A DNA stretch of 39,255 bases, taken from NCBI GenBank assembly GCA_003577005.1, contig QEUW01000023.1, positions 1 to 39,255 of the forward strand, written 5' to 3'. Under the pieces are notes generated by a model. It saw only the letters and a program-made list of their open reading frames with translations. It did no database searches and was not told the DNA's origin. The DNA comes from Chloroflexota bacterium. Its GTDB lineage: Bacteria; Chloroflexota; Anaerolineae; Caldilineales; Caldilineaceae. The position numbers and the translations under genes were made by a program. Positions 13,710-21,152 of this stretch are shown here, piece by piece. Position 1 is the stretch's first letter. Each line of letters opens with the position of its first letter.

Positions 13710-14516
13710 ATGATCGGTTCGGTGCTCAAAGCCATCGACATTCTGCGTCTGTTTAGCGCCGAAGAACCGCGCCTCGGCTTGGCCGAGATCAGCGCACGGC
13801 TGGGGTTGCCAAAAACCACGGCGCACAGCCTACTTAATACGCTCGTGACCCGCCACCTGGTCGAAAAGACTGACGACGGCCGTTACGCGCTGGGCGCCGA
13901 GATCATCGCCCTGACGCAGGCCGTGCGCATCAACATCGAACTGCGCGATCTGGCTGCACCCTTGCTGCGCGAACTCTCCGATGCCTGCCGCGAGTCGGTC
14001 TACCTGGCCGTGTTGGATGGGACATTCTGTCTCTATATCTATGCAGTCGAGTCGCCGCGGCGTCTGCGGGCGCGCACGGCGGTAGGGGATCGCGCCCATC
14101 TCCATTGTACGGCGGTCGGCAAGGCGATGCTGAGCTGTCTCCAGCCGGCGGAGGTGGCGCGTATCGTCTCACAGGCCGGTCTGCCCCGTTTTACGGCGGC
14201 GACGATCACCGATGGACGCCAGCTACAGGACGAATTGGAGCAGACACACGCGCGCGGCTATGCGCTGGACCGCGGCGAGCACGAGGCCGGCACTTACTGT
14301 GTCGGTGCGCCCATCTTCAGCCGCCGTGGCCAGGTGATTGCCGCCTGTAGTGTGGCCGGCGTTGACCCGGCTATTGTCAACGGCAAACTCCCCGATTACT
14401 CGACGCATGTTCTGTTTACAGCACAAGAGATCAGCCGGTATCTAGGTTTTTTGCCAGCCAGGGCCGCGGCCGTAGTCGCTGCACCACCCGTCATTGGCCT
14501 GGCGCATGACCTGTAG
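13710..14516 (+). CDS. IclR-family transcriptional regulator
   Basis: From ATG 13710 the protein has 268 residues: an N-terminal winged helix (VLKAIDILRLFSAEEPRLGLAEISARLGLPKTTAHSLLNTL, residues 4-44) and a C-terminal IclR effector domain with HCTAVGKAMLS, GYALDRGEHEAGTYCVGAPIFSRRGQVIAACSVAG. The frame opens at 13581, but the promoter at 13600-13628 and family length favour 13710. It precedes an ABC sugar importer operon by 57 bases and most likely controls it in response to a sugar or sugar acid. Confidence 0.92.
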   Translation: MIGSVLKAIDILRLFSAEEPRLGLAEISARLGLPKTTAHSLLNTLVTRHLVEKTDDGRYALGAEIIALTQAVRINIELRDLAAPLLRELSDACRESVYLAVLDGTFCLYIYAVESPRRLRARTAVGDRAHLHCTAVGKAMLSCLQPAEVARIVSQAGLPRFTAATITDGRQLQDELEQTHARGYALDRGEHEAGTYCVGAPIFSRRGQVIAACSVAGVDPAIVNGKLPDYSTHVLFTAQEISRYLGFLPARAAAVVAAPPVIGLAHDL

Positions 14517-14573
14517 CCTTTTGTTTGGAGTTGGTTTTCCCGCACCATCCACTCAGCTTAGCAAGGAGGAACG

Positions 14574-15968
14574 ATGATGAACCAACACTCAATGAGCCGG
14601 CGCACCTTTTTGCGCGCCGCTGGCGGCGCGCTGGCGGTGGCTTCGTTGGCAGCCTGTGCGACGCCGCCAGCAGCCGCGCCGCCGAGTGCGGCTGCCGGCG
14701 CTGAGGCGGCGCCCGCAGCCGAAGGCGTCACACTCAGCTTTTTTAATCGGGGTGGCCAGTTTATCGAAAATGTCATGAACCAACAGATGGAACTCTATCG
14801 CGAGACGCACCCGGAGATCAACTTCGAGATCAACGCCGTGGCCGGGGCCAATCACCAGGAAGCGCTCTTGCTGCAAGTTTCCGCCGGCACCGCGCCCGAC
14901 ATCTGGTTCGACGCCAACCGCACCACCGGCCCGCTCACCCGCCGGGGCGTCACCATGAACCTGGAACCGTTCCTGGAAGCCGACCCCAATTTCAACGAGG
15001 ACGACTACGTCGACAATGTCTGGATCGCCCAGACCTACGACGGCGCCCGTTGGGGGCTGCCGTGGGACAGTGGCGCAATGGTCATGGCCTTTAACAAAGA
15101 TCTCTTTGACCAGGCCGGCATCGACTACCCCGACCCGCAACGCTGGATGACGTGGGATGAGGTCATCGAACTGGGCAAGCGCCTGACGCTGGACCTGGAC
15201 GGCAATACGCCCAACGACGCCGGCTTTGACCCGGCGCGCGTCACCCAGTACGGCTTTGGCCCCGACCTGGGGCACGGGCGCATGACCTACATCTGGGCCA
15301 ACGACGCCGAAATCTTTGCCCCTGACGGCGCGATGCCCATGGATTCGCCCGAATTTATCGAGGCCATGAACTGGCTGGCCGACCTGGGGCTTGAGCACTA
15401 TATCAGCCCGACACCCGCCTATCAGGCCGCCGGTGAGATCAGCCTGCAGGCCGGCACGGTGGCTATGCAGCATATCGGGGTCTGGCTGCTGGGCCGCATC
15501 AACGAGGCCGGGGTCAACTGGGGCACATTCCAGGTGCCCTACAACAAGACTCGCGTCTCGTACGGGCACTACTCGCCGCTCTGCATCTATCGCCAGACCG
15601 AGCACCCCCAAGAGGCGTACGATTTTACCTTCTTCGCCACGTGCAGCCGCGAGGGCCAGAAGATTCTGGTGGACCTGGGCATGCAACAGCCGATCCGCAA
15701 AGACCTGCGCGAGGATTTCCTCCACAACGAGGCGCCGCCGGAGACTGAATACCGGCAGGTCTTCTACGACGCCTTTGAGAACCAGGAGACCTTCCGCTGG
15801 CAGGGCGACACGATTGGGTCGTACTTTGGCGGTTGGTACCAGGTCTTCATCGACTACTGGGGCCCCTATCTCGATCAGCTCTGGCTGGGCCAGGTCCGCT
15901 GGGAAGACATCGCCGCCGAGGTGCGCCAGGGGTCGGAACACATCTTGCAGACGGGCGAGATTGCGTAA
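14574..15968 (+). CDS. ABC transporter sugar-binding lipoprotein with Tat signal
   Basis: The 464-residue protein starts with SMSRRTFLRAAGG, a twin-arginine motif, followed by LAVASLAAC (lipobox Cys about residue 29) and an Ala/Pro-rich linker. It is therefore likely exported folded by Tat and lipid-anchored. The rest is a family-1 extracellular solute-binding protein: VTLSFFNRGGQFIENVMNQQMELYRETHPEINFEI, APDIWFDA, WGLPWDSGAMVMAFNKDLFDQAGIDYPDP. Such proteins bind sugars or oligosaccharides. AAGGAGG precedes the ATG by 4-5 bases; a second ATG follows directly. It heads an operon with two permease genes after a hairpin. Confidence 0.95.
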   Translation: MMNQHSMSRRTFLRAAGGALAVASLAACATPPAAAPPSAAAGAEAAPAAEGVTLSFFNRGGQFIENVMNQQMELYRETHPEINFEINAVAGANHQEALLLQVSAGTAPDIWFDANRTTGPLTRRGVTMNLEPFLEADPNFNEDDYVDNVWIAQTYDGARWGLPWDSGAMVMAFNKDLFDQAGIDYPDPQRWMTWDEVIELGKRLTLDLDGNTPNDAGFDPARVTQYGFGPDLGHGRMTYIWANDAEIFAPDGAMPMDSPEFIEAMNWLADLGLEHYISPTPAYQAAGEISLQAGTVAMQHIGVWLLGRINEAGVNWGTFQVPYNKTRVSYGHYSPLCIYRQTEHPQEAYDFTFFATCSREGQKILVDLGMQQPIRKDLREDFLHNEAPPETEYRQVFYDAFENQETFRWQGDTIGSYFGGWYQVFIDYWGPYLDQLWLGQVRWEDIAAEVRQGSEHILQTGEIA

Positions 15969-15987
15969 GAAAAGGGAGTAGGGGGTA

Positions 15988-16024
15988 GGGAATAGGGAGT
16001 GCGGAATCCCCACTCCCTATTCCC
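15988..16024 (+). terminator. Hairpin between binding-protein and permease genes
   Basis: GGGAATAGGGAGTG (15988-16001) pairs perfectly with CACTCCCTATTCCC (16011-16024) and weaker pairing extends outward. There is no T-run, so it is likely a partial terminator or an RNA-stabilising hairpin that keeps binding-protein mRNA higher than permease mRNA, as known for other sugar ABC operons. Confidence 0.5.
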
Positions 16025-16054
16025 CACTCCCCAATCCCTAAAAGGGTTGACGCC

Positions 16055-17017
16055 ATGCAATCAGCTGTTTCCGCGACAACGACTGTGCCGCAGAGCCGGC
16101 GGCGTTTTTACCAGAGGCTGAGCTTTGAGGAGAGCTTTTACGGGTGGCTCTTTATTGTGCCTGCGGTGTTGGGACTGCTCTTCTTTCAGGTAGGGCCGGT
16201 CTTTGCCAGCCTGGTGTTGAGCTTTACCAAGTACGAGATCATCACTCCGCCTGAGTGGGTCGGCCTTGCCAACTACCAGCGGCTCTTTAGCGACCAGCTC
16301 TGGATCAAGTCGGTGCAGGTGACGCTCTACTACGTGGCGCTCTTTGTGCCGCTCTCGCTGGCTACCGCCTATGGCATCGCGCTCTTGATGAGCCGCAGCA
16401 TCGGCGGCATCACGCTCTACCGCACGCTCTGGTATCTGCCCTCGGTGGTGCCGGCGGTGGCCAGCGCGACCATCTGGCGCTGGGGTCTGAATCCGGAGTT
16501 CGGGCCGATTAACTACCCGCTCAAGGTGCTGGGGCTGCCAGCCCCACGCTGGCTGACCGACCCCGGCTGGATCATCCCTTCCATCGTCTTTATCGGCCTG
16601 TGGGGGCTGGGGAACACGGTGCTCATCTTCCTGGCCTCGCTCAAGGGGGTGCCGCCCTCGCTCTACGAGGCGGCGGAGGTGGATGGCGCTGGGCCGTGGG
16701 CGCGCTTCCGCCACATCACCCTGCCCATGACCTCGTCGATCATCTTCTTTCAACTGATCATCACGGTGATCAACAGCTTTCAGGTCTTTGGCGTGGCTTA
16801 TGTGCTCTTTGTCTCCAACCCTTCGGCCTCCTCGGCGGGGCCGGCCAATGCGGCACTCTTTTATGTGCTCTACATGTTCCGCAATGCGTTTGGCTACTTC
16901 CGCAACGGCTATGCCTCGGCCATGGCGTGGATGCTCTTTGTCGTCATTATGCTGCTGACCTGGCTGCTCTTCACCACGCAGCGACGTTGGGTTTACTACG
17001 AGACCGAAGGAGATTGA
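16055..17017 (+). CDS. ABC sugar transporter permease, MalF/UgpA type
   Basis: A 320-residue membrane protein has six predicted membrane segments. The signature loop EAAEVDGAGPWARFRHITLPM (about residues 204-224), which docks on the ATPase, matches the EAA-x(3)-G motif of MalF-type permeases. The N-terminus has the first helix in FIVPAVLGLLFFQVGPVFASLVLSF. It ends two bases before the partner permease start. No ATPase gene is present nearby, as is common where one MsmK-like ATPase serves several importers. Confidence 0.95.
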   Translation: MQSAVSATTTVPQSRRRFYQRLSFEESFYGWLFIVPAVLGLLFFQVGPVFASLVLSFTKYEIITPPEWVGLANYQRLFSDQLWIKSVQVTLYYVALFVPLSLATAYGIALLMSRSIGGITLYRTLWYLPSVVPAVASATIWRWGLNPEFGPINYPLKVLGLPAPRWLTDPGWIIPSIVFIGLWGLGNTVLIFLASLKGVPPSLYEAAEVDGAGPWARFRHITLPMTSSIIFFQLIITVINSFQVFGVAYVLFVSNPSASSAGPANAALFYVLYMFRNAFGYFRNGYASAMAWMLFVVIMLLTWLLFTTQRRWVYYETEGD

Positions 17018-17019
17018 CC

Positions 17020-17865
17020 ATGACGTTGACCCAGAGCCGTCTGCGGCCCGGCAACGTGATCGCCCATCTGGTGCTCGCCGTGGGCAGTCTGTTGATGCTG
17101 ACGCCTTTCTTCTGGCTGATCTCGTCATCGCTCAAGGCGCCGCACCAGATCTATGTCTTCCCACCCCAGTGGATCCCCGACCCAGTCCACTGGGCAAATT
17201 ATGTGGAAGTCTTTCAGGTTGTCCCCATCTTTCGCTATTTAACCAACACGCTGATCATCACGATCTTTGCCACGACCGGGGTAGTGCTCAGTTCGTCACT
17301 GGCGGCCTACAGTTTTGCCCGATTGCGCTTTCGCGGGCGCGACCTGGTCTTTGGCGCGGTGCTGGCGACGCTCATGTTACCCTTTGCCGCCACCATGATC
17401 CCGGTCTATCTGCTCTTTACCAACCTGGGGTGGGTGGGCACCTTTCTGCCGTTGATCGTGCCGGCCTGGTTTGGCGGCCCCATCACCATCTTCTTGTTGC
17501 GCCAGTTTTTCCGCACCATCCCCATGGAGCTGGAAGACGCGGCCCGCATCGACGGCGCCAGCCGCCCGCGTATCTTTCTCACCATCATCTTGCCGCTGGC
17601 GCGCCCCGCACTGACGGTGGTCACGGTGTTGGCGCTGCTCTTCAACTGGAACGACTTTCTGGCGCCGCTCATCTATCTGCAAAAGCGCGACCTCTACACC
17701 CTGGCGCTCGGCCTCAACGCATTGCGCTACTTTGAAGGCGGCCTCGACTACACCCACTACGTCATGGTCATGGCGACGATGATGGTTGTGCCGGTGGTGG
17801 TGATGTACTTCCTCGCCCAGCGCGCCTTTGTCGAAGGCATTGTGCTGACGGGAATCAAGGGATGA
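17020..17865 (+). CDS. ABC sugar transporter permease, MalG/UgpE type
   Basis: The 281-residue partner permease starts at ATG 17020 with AAGGAG upstream. It has six membrane segments and the EAA loop ELEDAARIDGASRPRIFLTIILPLARPA (about residues 170-197). The N-terminus LAVGSLLMLTPFFWLISSSLK is typical of the MalG branch. A longer reading frame that begins at 16600 in the previous gene is an artefact. It forms a heterodimer with the previous permease and takes substrate from the Tat lipoprotein. Confidence 0.95.
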   Translation: MTLTQSRLRPGNVIAHLVLAVGSLLMLTPFFWLISSSLKAPHQIYVFPPQWIPDPVHWANYVEVFQVVPIFRYLTNTLIITIFATTGVVLSSSLAAYSFARLRFRGRDLVFGAVLATLMLPFAATMIPVYLLFTNLGWVGTFLPLIVPAWFGGPITIFLLRQFFRTIPMELEDAARIDGASRPRIFLTIILPLARPALTVVTVLALLFNWNDFLAPLIYLQKRDLYTLALGLNALRYFEGGLDYTHYVMVMATMMVVPVVVMYFLAQRAFVEGIVLTGIKG

Positions 17866-17911
17866 TGCTTGTAGCCGGACGTAGAACGTAGAACGTAGAG
17901 CGTAGATGTAC

Positions 17912-18001
17912 TGACAAATGAAGTTAGGTCATGCAATCCAGGTGCGACGCACTTTGTCCAGTGCGTTGCACCTCCCGGCGGCTACCCAACTTGATTTGTC
18001 A
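17912..18001. repeat. Palindromic repeat, family B copy 1
   Basis: The inner arms GGTGCGACGCACT and AGTGCGTTGCACC (17941-17953, 17960-17972) lie inside imperfect outer arms (TGACAAAT..AAGTTAGGT and its inverse at 17983-18001). GTAGAAC units flank it in short tandem runs at 17880-17905 and 18008-18020. The 246-base gap between permease and amidohydrolase holds nothing else. Confidence 0.65.
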
Positions 18002-18111
18002 ATACACGTAGAACGTAGAACAGGGAACAGATTGGGCTGACGGAGCTCAAGGGATAGCGGGTCACTCATCACTCATCGTGCGGCGACGCTCGACAAATAC
18101 CCAATCGGACA

Positions 18112-19128
18112 ATGACCAACACCCCATTCACCTTCGACATGCACTGCCATTTTTTCCCCAGAGCCTTTCTCGACGCCGCACGGCGGCCCAATTCGTTTCA
18201 GGCGACTATCGAGCGGCGGACGGACGGACAAGAGCACCTGGTCTGCGCTGGCAACTTCGACCACCCGCTGACGCCCGACTTTTACGACGCCGGGCGGATG
18301 ATCCAGGACATGGACGCCCGCAGCATCGACATGGCGGCCGTCTCATCCGCCCCACCTACGCTCTCCTACTGGGCCGACCTTGTGGCCGCGGCGGAATTGG
18401 CCGGGACGATCAACGAAAGCATTGCCGAACGGGTGCGCGCCCACCCGGATCGCTTTGTCGGTCTGGCGACGGTGCCGCTGCAAGACATCGACGCCGCCGT
18501 GGCCGAGGCGCACCGGGCGGTCCGCACGCTCGGGCTGCACGGCTTTCAGATCGGTTCCAACGTGCTGGGTAAGAACCTGGACCACCCCGACTATCACCCC
18601 TTCTTCGCCGCCATCGCCGAACTGGATGTGCCGCTCTTCATCCACCCCTACATCCCCGCCGGGGCCGAGCGGATGCAGGATTATTATCTGCACAACCTGT
18701 TGGGCATGGTGGCCGAGACCGGACTGGCCATCGCCAGTGTCATCTATGGCGGTGTCTTGGAACGCTGGCCCAACTTAAAGCTGGTCTTTGCCCATGCCGG
18801 CGGGGTCTTCCCCTATATCCACGGGCGCATGGACCACGGCTACCAGGTGCGCGAGACGGAGTGCCGCGCCGCCATTCCGCGCTCGCCCAGCGAGTACATG
18901 AAACAGCTTTACTTTGATTCAATTGCCTTTAGCCCGCGCACGTTACGCTTCTTGACCGACCTGGTGGGGGCGGATCATATCGTCATCGGCAGTGACTATC
19001 CCTTTGACATGGGACCGGTCCAGCCCGCGGGCGAGGTGCTGGACAATCCAGCGTTGACGGCGGAAGAAAAGGCGCAGATCTGCGGCAAGACTGCGGCGAC
19101 GTTGTTCCGTCTGCCGGTAGCGGGATAA
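18112..19128 (+). CDS. Amidohydrolase-2 (ACMSD-type) metal-dependent hydrolase or decarboxylase
   Basis: The 338-residue protein has the metal ligands of the ACMSD subgroup: H-x-H in DMHCHFFP (His11, His13), His178 in LFIHPY, His228 in FAHAGG and Asp295 in IGSDYPFDMG. ACMSD-type proteins are Zn decarboxylases or lactonases that work on aromatic acids or on sugar-acid lactones. Its neighbours (sugar importer, isomerase/epimerase, Gfo/Idh/MocA oxidoreductase) favour a carbohydrate or lactone substrate, but this cannot be settled. ATG at 18112 lacks a clear ribosome site; the HxH motif is close enough that no other start is likely. Confidence 0.9.
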   Translation: MTNTPFTFDMHCHFFPRAFLDAARRPNSFQATIERRTDGQEHLVCAGNFDHPLTPDFYDAGRMIQDMDARSIDMAAVSSAPPTLSYWADLVAAAELAGTINESIAERVRAHPDRFVGLATVPLQDIDAAVAEAHRAVRTLGLHGFQIGSNVLGKNLDHPDYHPFFAAIAELDVPLFIHPYIPAGAERMQDYYLHNLLGMVAETGLAIASVIYGGVLERWPNLKLVFAHAGGVFPYIHGRMDHGYQVRETECRAAIPRSPSEYMKQLYFDSIAFSPRTLRFLTDLVGADHIVIGSDYPFDMGPVQPAGEVLDNPALTAEEKAQICGKTAATLFRLPVAG

Positions 19129-19130
19129 GA

Positions 19131-19256
19131 AACTGTTTGAAAAGGGTCGGTGCGATGCACTCGCAGAGTGCGATGCACCTGGGCCGCCGGGCTTTCCTAT
19201 GGTGCAACGCATCTTGCAGGTGCATCGCACCAGGGTGACGCCCCTTTTCAAACAGC
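19131..19256. repeat. Palindromic repeat, family B copy 2
   Basis: The outer arms are CTGTTTGAAAAGGG and its inverse CCCTTTTCAAACAG. Inside are GTGCGATGCACTCGC, AGTGCGATGCACCTG and CAGGTGCATCGCACC. The GTGCGATGCAC core links it to the copies at 17912 and 24898. Confidence 0.65.
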
Positions 19257-19300
19257 CTCTAACACGGGCAGGACATGCCAACCCTATACATGATCAAGGG

Positions 19301-19401
19301 AAAAAGCAGGAACACAGAGGCCACAGAGGTGGCACAGAGCACACAGAGAAAAACTCGGTGTTCTCTGTGTCTTCTCCGCGTACTCGGTGTTCCTGCTTTT
19401 T
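19301..19401. repeat. Inverted repeat, family D copy 2
   Basis: The arms AAAAAGCAGGAACA (19301-19314) and TGTTCCTGCTTTTT (19388-19401) enclose CACAGAG-type direct repeats. It resembles the element at 2580-2680. Confidence 0.65.
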
Positions 19402-19470
19402 GGCTCTAGCCCTGTCAGGTGAGTGTCCGTGCTCTTTTGGATTTTCGAACTGAAACAGACGGAGTCTTTC

Positions 19471-20367
19471 ATGGCAACAACGAAGCAGTACGAATACGGC
19501 GTCATCACCGACGAGATCGACCAGGACTTTGCCCGCGCCTGCCGGGTGGCGCAGGGGTTGGGCATGTCCTATGTGGAAATCCACACGTTGTGGGACAAAA
19601 ACGTGGACGAGTTGACCGCCGCCGAGCTTGACGAGGTGGTGCGGCTACTCGACCAGCATGGGCTGCGCACACACCTGGTCTGCGGGTTGCTCTTTCGCCC
19701 TTTTTCGCTGGCCGGCGTGGAGCTGGCGACGATGGAGCGCCACCCGCGCTTTGAGGAGCACATGGCGAAGCTCGAACGTTTTATCGCCGTTGCACAGCGG
19801 CTGAAGGCGCCGTATATCCGCACCTTTGGCTTTACCCGCGACGTGGGCGGAACCAATCCATCGCCCCGGTCGCCCGACGGCGGCGGTATCGACGACGAGA
19901 CGCTGGCCAAGATCGCCAAAGGGCTGCGCATCGCCTGCGAACGGGTGGCGCAAGAGGGGCTGGTGCTGGCGCTGGAAAATGCCCGTTCACTCTACGCCAA
20001 CACGGGCGGCAACCAACGCCGTGTGCTCGACGCCGTGGGGCACCCCAGCCTCAAGATCATCTGGGACCCGGCCAACGCCTTTGTGGCCGGCGAGGACCCG
20101 GCGGCCGGCTTTGCGCGGGTGCAAGGGCACACCGTGGATGTCCATTGTAAGGACGCCACCGTCGTGGACGAAGCCACCGGCCTCACCGCCTGGGCGCGCA
20201 TCGGCGACGGCGGCACAGACTGGCCCACTCAACTGCGCCTGGTCGAGCCGGAGCCAGTTCACGTCCTCACCATCGAGACCCACTGGCATCCTGAAGGTCA
20301 GGATCGGGCCGAGAACACGCGCCAGACCCTGGAAAGTTTGCGCGAGTTCGTAGAGCAGACTAAATGA
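19471..20367 (+). CDS. Sugar phosphate isomerase/epimerase-like TIM-barrel protein
   Basis: From ATG 19471 (GGAG six bases upstream) the protein has 298 residues and the AP-endonuclease-2/xylose-isomerase-like barrel. It reads YGVITDEIDQDFARACRVAQGLGMSYVEIHTLW at the start, then VLALENARSLYANTG (about 165), IIWDPANAF (metal-binding D and N), VDVHCKDA and LTIETHW. Glu, Asp and His in these motifs form the metal site. Such proteins isomerise or epimerise sugars or cyclitols such as inosose, usually beside ABC importers and Gfo/Idh/MocA oxidoreductases, as here. Its end overlaps the tail of the PIN toxin frame on the other strand. Confidence 0.88.
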   Translation: MATTKQYEYGVITDEIDQDFARACRVAQGLGMSYVEIHTLWDKNVDELTAAELDEVVRLLDQHGLRTHLVCGLLFRPFSLAGVELATMERHPRFEEHMAKLERFIAVAQRLKAPYIRTFGFTRDVGGTNPSPRSPDGGGIDDETLAKIAKGLRIACERVAQEGLVLALENARSLYANTGGNQRRVLDAVGHPSLKIIWDPANAFVAGEDPAAGFARVQGHTVDVHCKDATVVDEATGLTAWARIGDGGTDWPTQLRLVEPEPVHVLTIETHWHPEGQDRAENTRQTLESLREFVEQTK

Positions 20368-20461
20368 TCTCTACGCCCGGAAAATGTCGCTCGAGAAACT
20401 CTTCAGGGGTGACAACCTCGAAAGCAGGTGTCTTCAATTCTGATAAAAAGTGACGATTGTC
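20360..20461 (-). pseudogene. Detached C-terminal end of the PIN toxin frame
   Basis: This is the conserved continuation of the PIN domain beyond the TGA at 20464-20462, ending at TAG 20362-20360. It overlaps the 3' end of the isomerase gene on the plus strand by 8 bases. Together with the previous entry it would make a 140-residue toxin. Confidence 0.6.
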
Positions 20462-20782
20462 TCATATCAGGTAATGCGCTTCTTGCCACTCGACAAAGGC
20501 GCCAATGAAGGCATCGCCTTTCTCACGCAGACCGAGCGCGATGTACTTTGTGACTAATGGGGCCGGTACCGGCTCGTTAATGATGGTAAGACGGGGCGCC
20601 TTGTTGAAGAGGATGTAGAGCGCATTTACTTCGGAGGCATTCAGATTTCGTGTCACCTCTTGTACAACTAGATGGGGAATCACAACTTCCAAATGAGGTA
20701 AAAGGAGTAAGACTCTTTCCGCGGCTGCATCAGTCCCAGCGATCCCAAAAATGAACTGATTGCTGTCAATACAGATGCGCAT
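20462..20782 (-). CDS. PIN-domain toxin, truncated by an in-frame TGA
   Basis: The open frame gives 106 residues of a PIN-domain RNase: ICIDSNQFI (Asp6), VVQEVTRNL (Glu42) and KGDAFIGAF (Asp90). It stops at TGA after EAHYLI. The same frame goes on to 20360 as DNRHFLSELKTPAFEVVTPEEFLERHFPG, the normal PIN end (usual reading x-S-D-N-x-H-F). One C-to-G change turning TCA into TGA would explain it. The stop removes the last acidic residue of the active site, so the toxin is probably inactive unless the stop is read through or is an error. Its start overlaps the antitoxin by 17 bases. Confidence 0.75.
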   Translation of the reverse strand: MRICIDSNQFIFGIAGTDAAAERVLLLLPHLEVVIPHLVVQEVTRNLNASEVNALYILFNKAPRLTIINEPVPAPLVTKYIALGLREKGDAFIGAFVEWQEAHYLI

Positions 20783-21056
20783 ACTCCGCCTCGAAGAGTT
20801 CGCGCCGCTGCTCCCGCAACTTGGTGATGACCTCCTCTTTGGTTGTCCCTAGTTCCAGCCCCCCCGCAGCTCGCACTTGCTTTTGGAGGGCGCGAAATTC
20901 TTGTTGCCAAGCCTGCCGTTGCAGTTCCGCCAAATAACATTGGACGGCCTGGGCAACCAGATCGACAACACTCGGAAACGCAAGCTCTTGTTGCGTGCGC
21001 TCCAGTTCGTGATACAGATTCTCTGGAACTTCCCAGACAATTTTAGTGGATTCCAT
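20766..21056 (-). CDS. Antitoxin partner of the PIN toxin
   Basis: The 96-residue protein precedes and overlaps the toxin gene, the standard antitoxin place. Its N-terminus, TKIVWEVPENLYHELERTQQELAFPSVVDLVAQAVQCYL, has a beta strand and two helices like a ribbon-helix-helix DNA-binding domain. The rest is a charged helix with TKEEVITKLREQRRELFEAEYAHLY, likely the toxin-binding part. The family name is uncertain. The pair sits between two plus-strand catabolic genes and may have been inserted there. Confidence 0.7.
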   Translation of the reverse strand: MESTKIVWEVPENLYHELERTQQELAFPSVVDLVAQAVQCYLAELQRQAWQQEFRALQKQVRAAGGLELGTTKEEVITKLREQRRELFEAEYAHLY

Positions 21057-21152
21057 GGTTCAATGTCCTTAAGATAAAACGGGAACAAATGCGTGTTACT
21101 GGTAGTTTAGCTTAACGCTCAGCACAGTAGCAAATCTAAAGAGGAGCTATCC

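Larger units (their letters stand above)
19129..19470. other. Intergenic region carrying family B and family D repeats
   Basis: These 342 bases contain two repeat elements back to back and no gene. The last 60 bases hold the ribosome binding site (GGAG at 19461) of the isomerase gene. A start at 19423 has been considered for that gene and rejected. Confidence 0.7.

Noticed and set aside
16600..17019. Upstream extension of the second permease
   Set aside because: The extra 140 codons overlap the first permease in another frame and have no membrane-protein pattern. ATG 17020 has a ribosome site and the right family length.
14589..17128. Long minus-strand open frames (474 and 355 codons) under the sugar transporter genes
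   Set aside because: They lie opposite clear ABC transporter genes, have low-complexity composition rich in His, Arg, Gly and Asp, and show no family motifs. They are effects of high third-position GC.
17880..18020. CRISPR-like array of GTAGAAC units
   Set aside because: The units are 7 bases and directly adjacent, without unique spacers. They are tandem slippage around a palindromic element.
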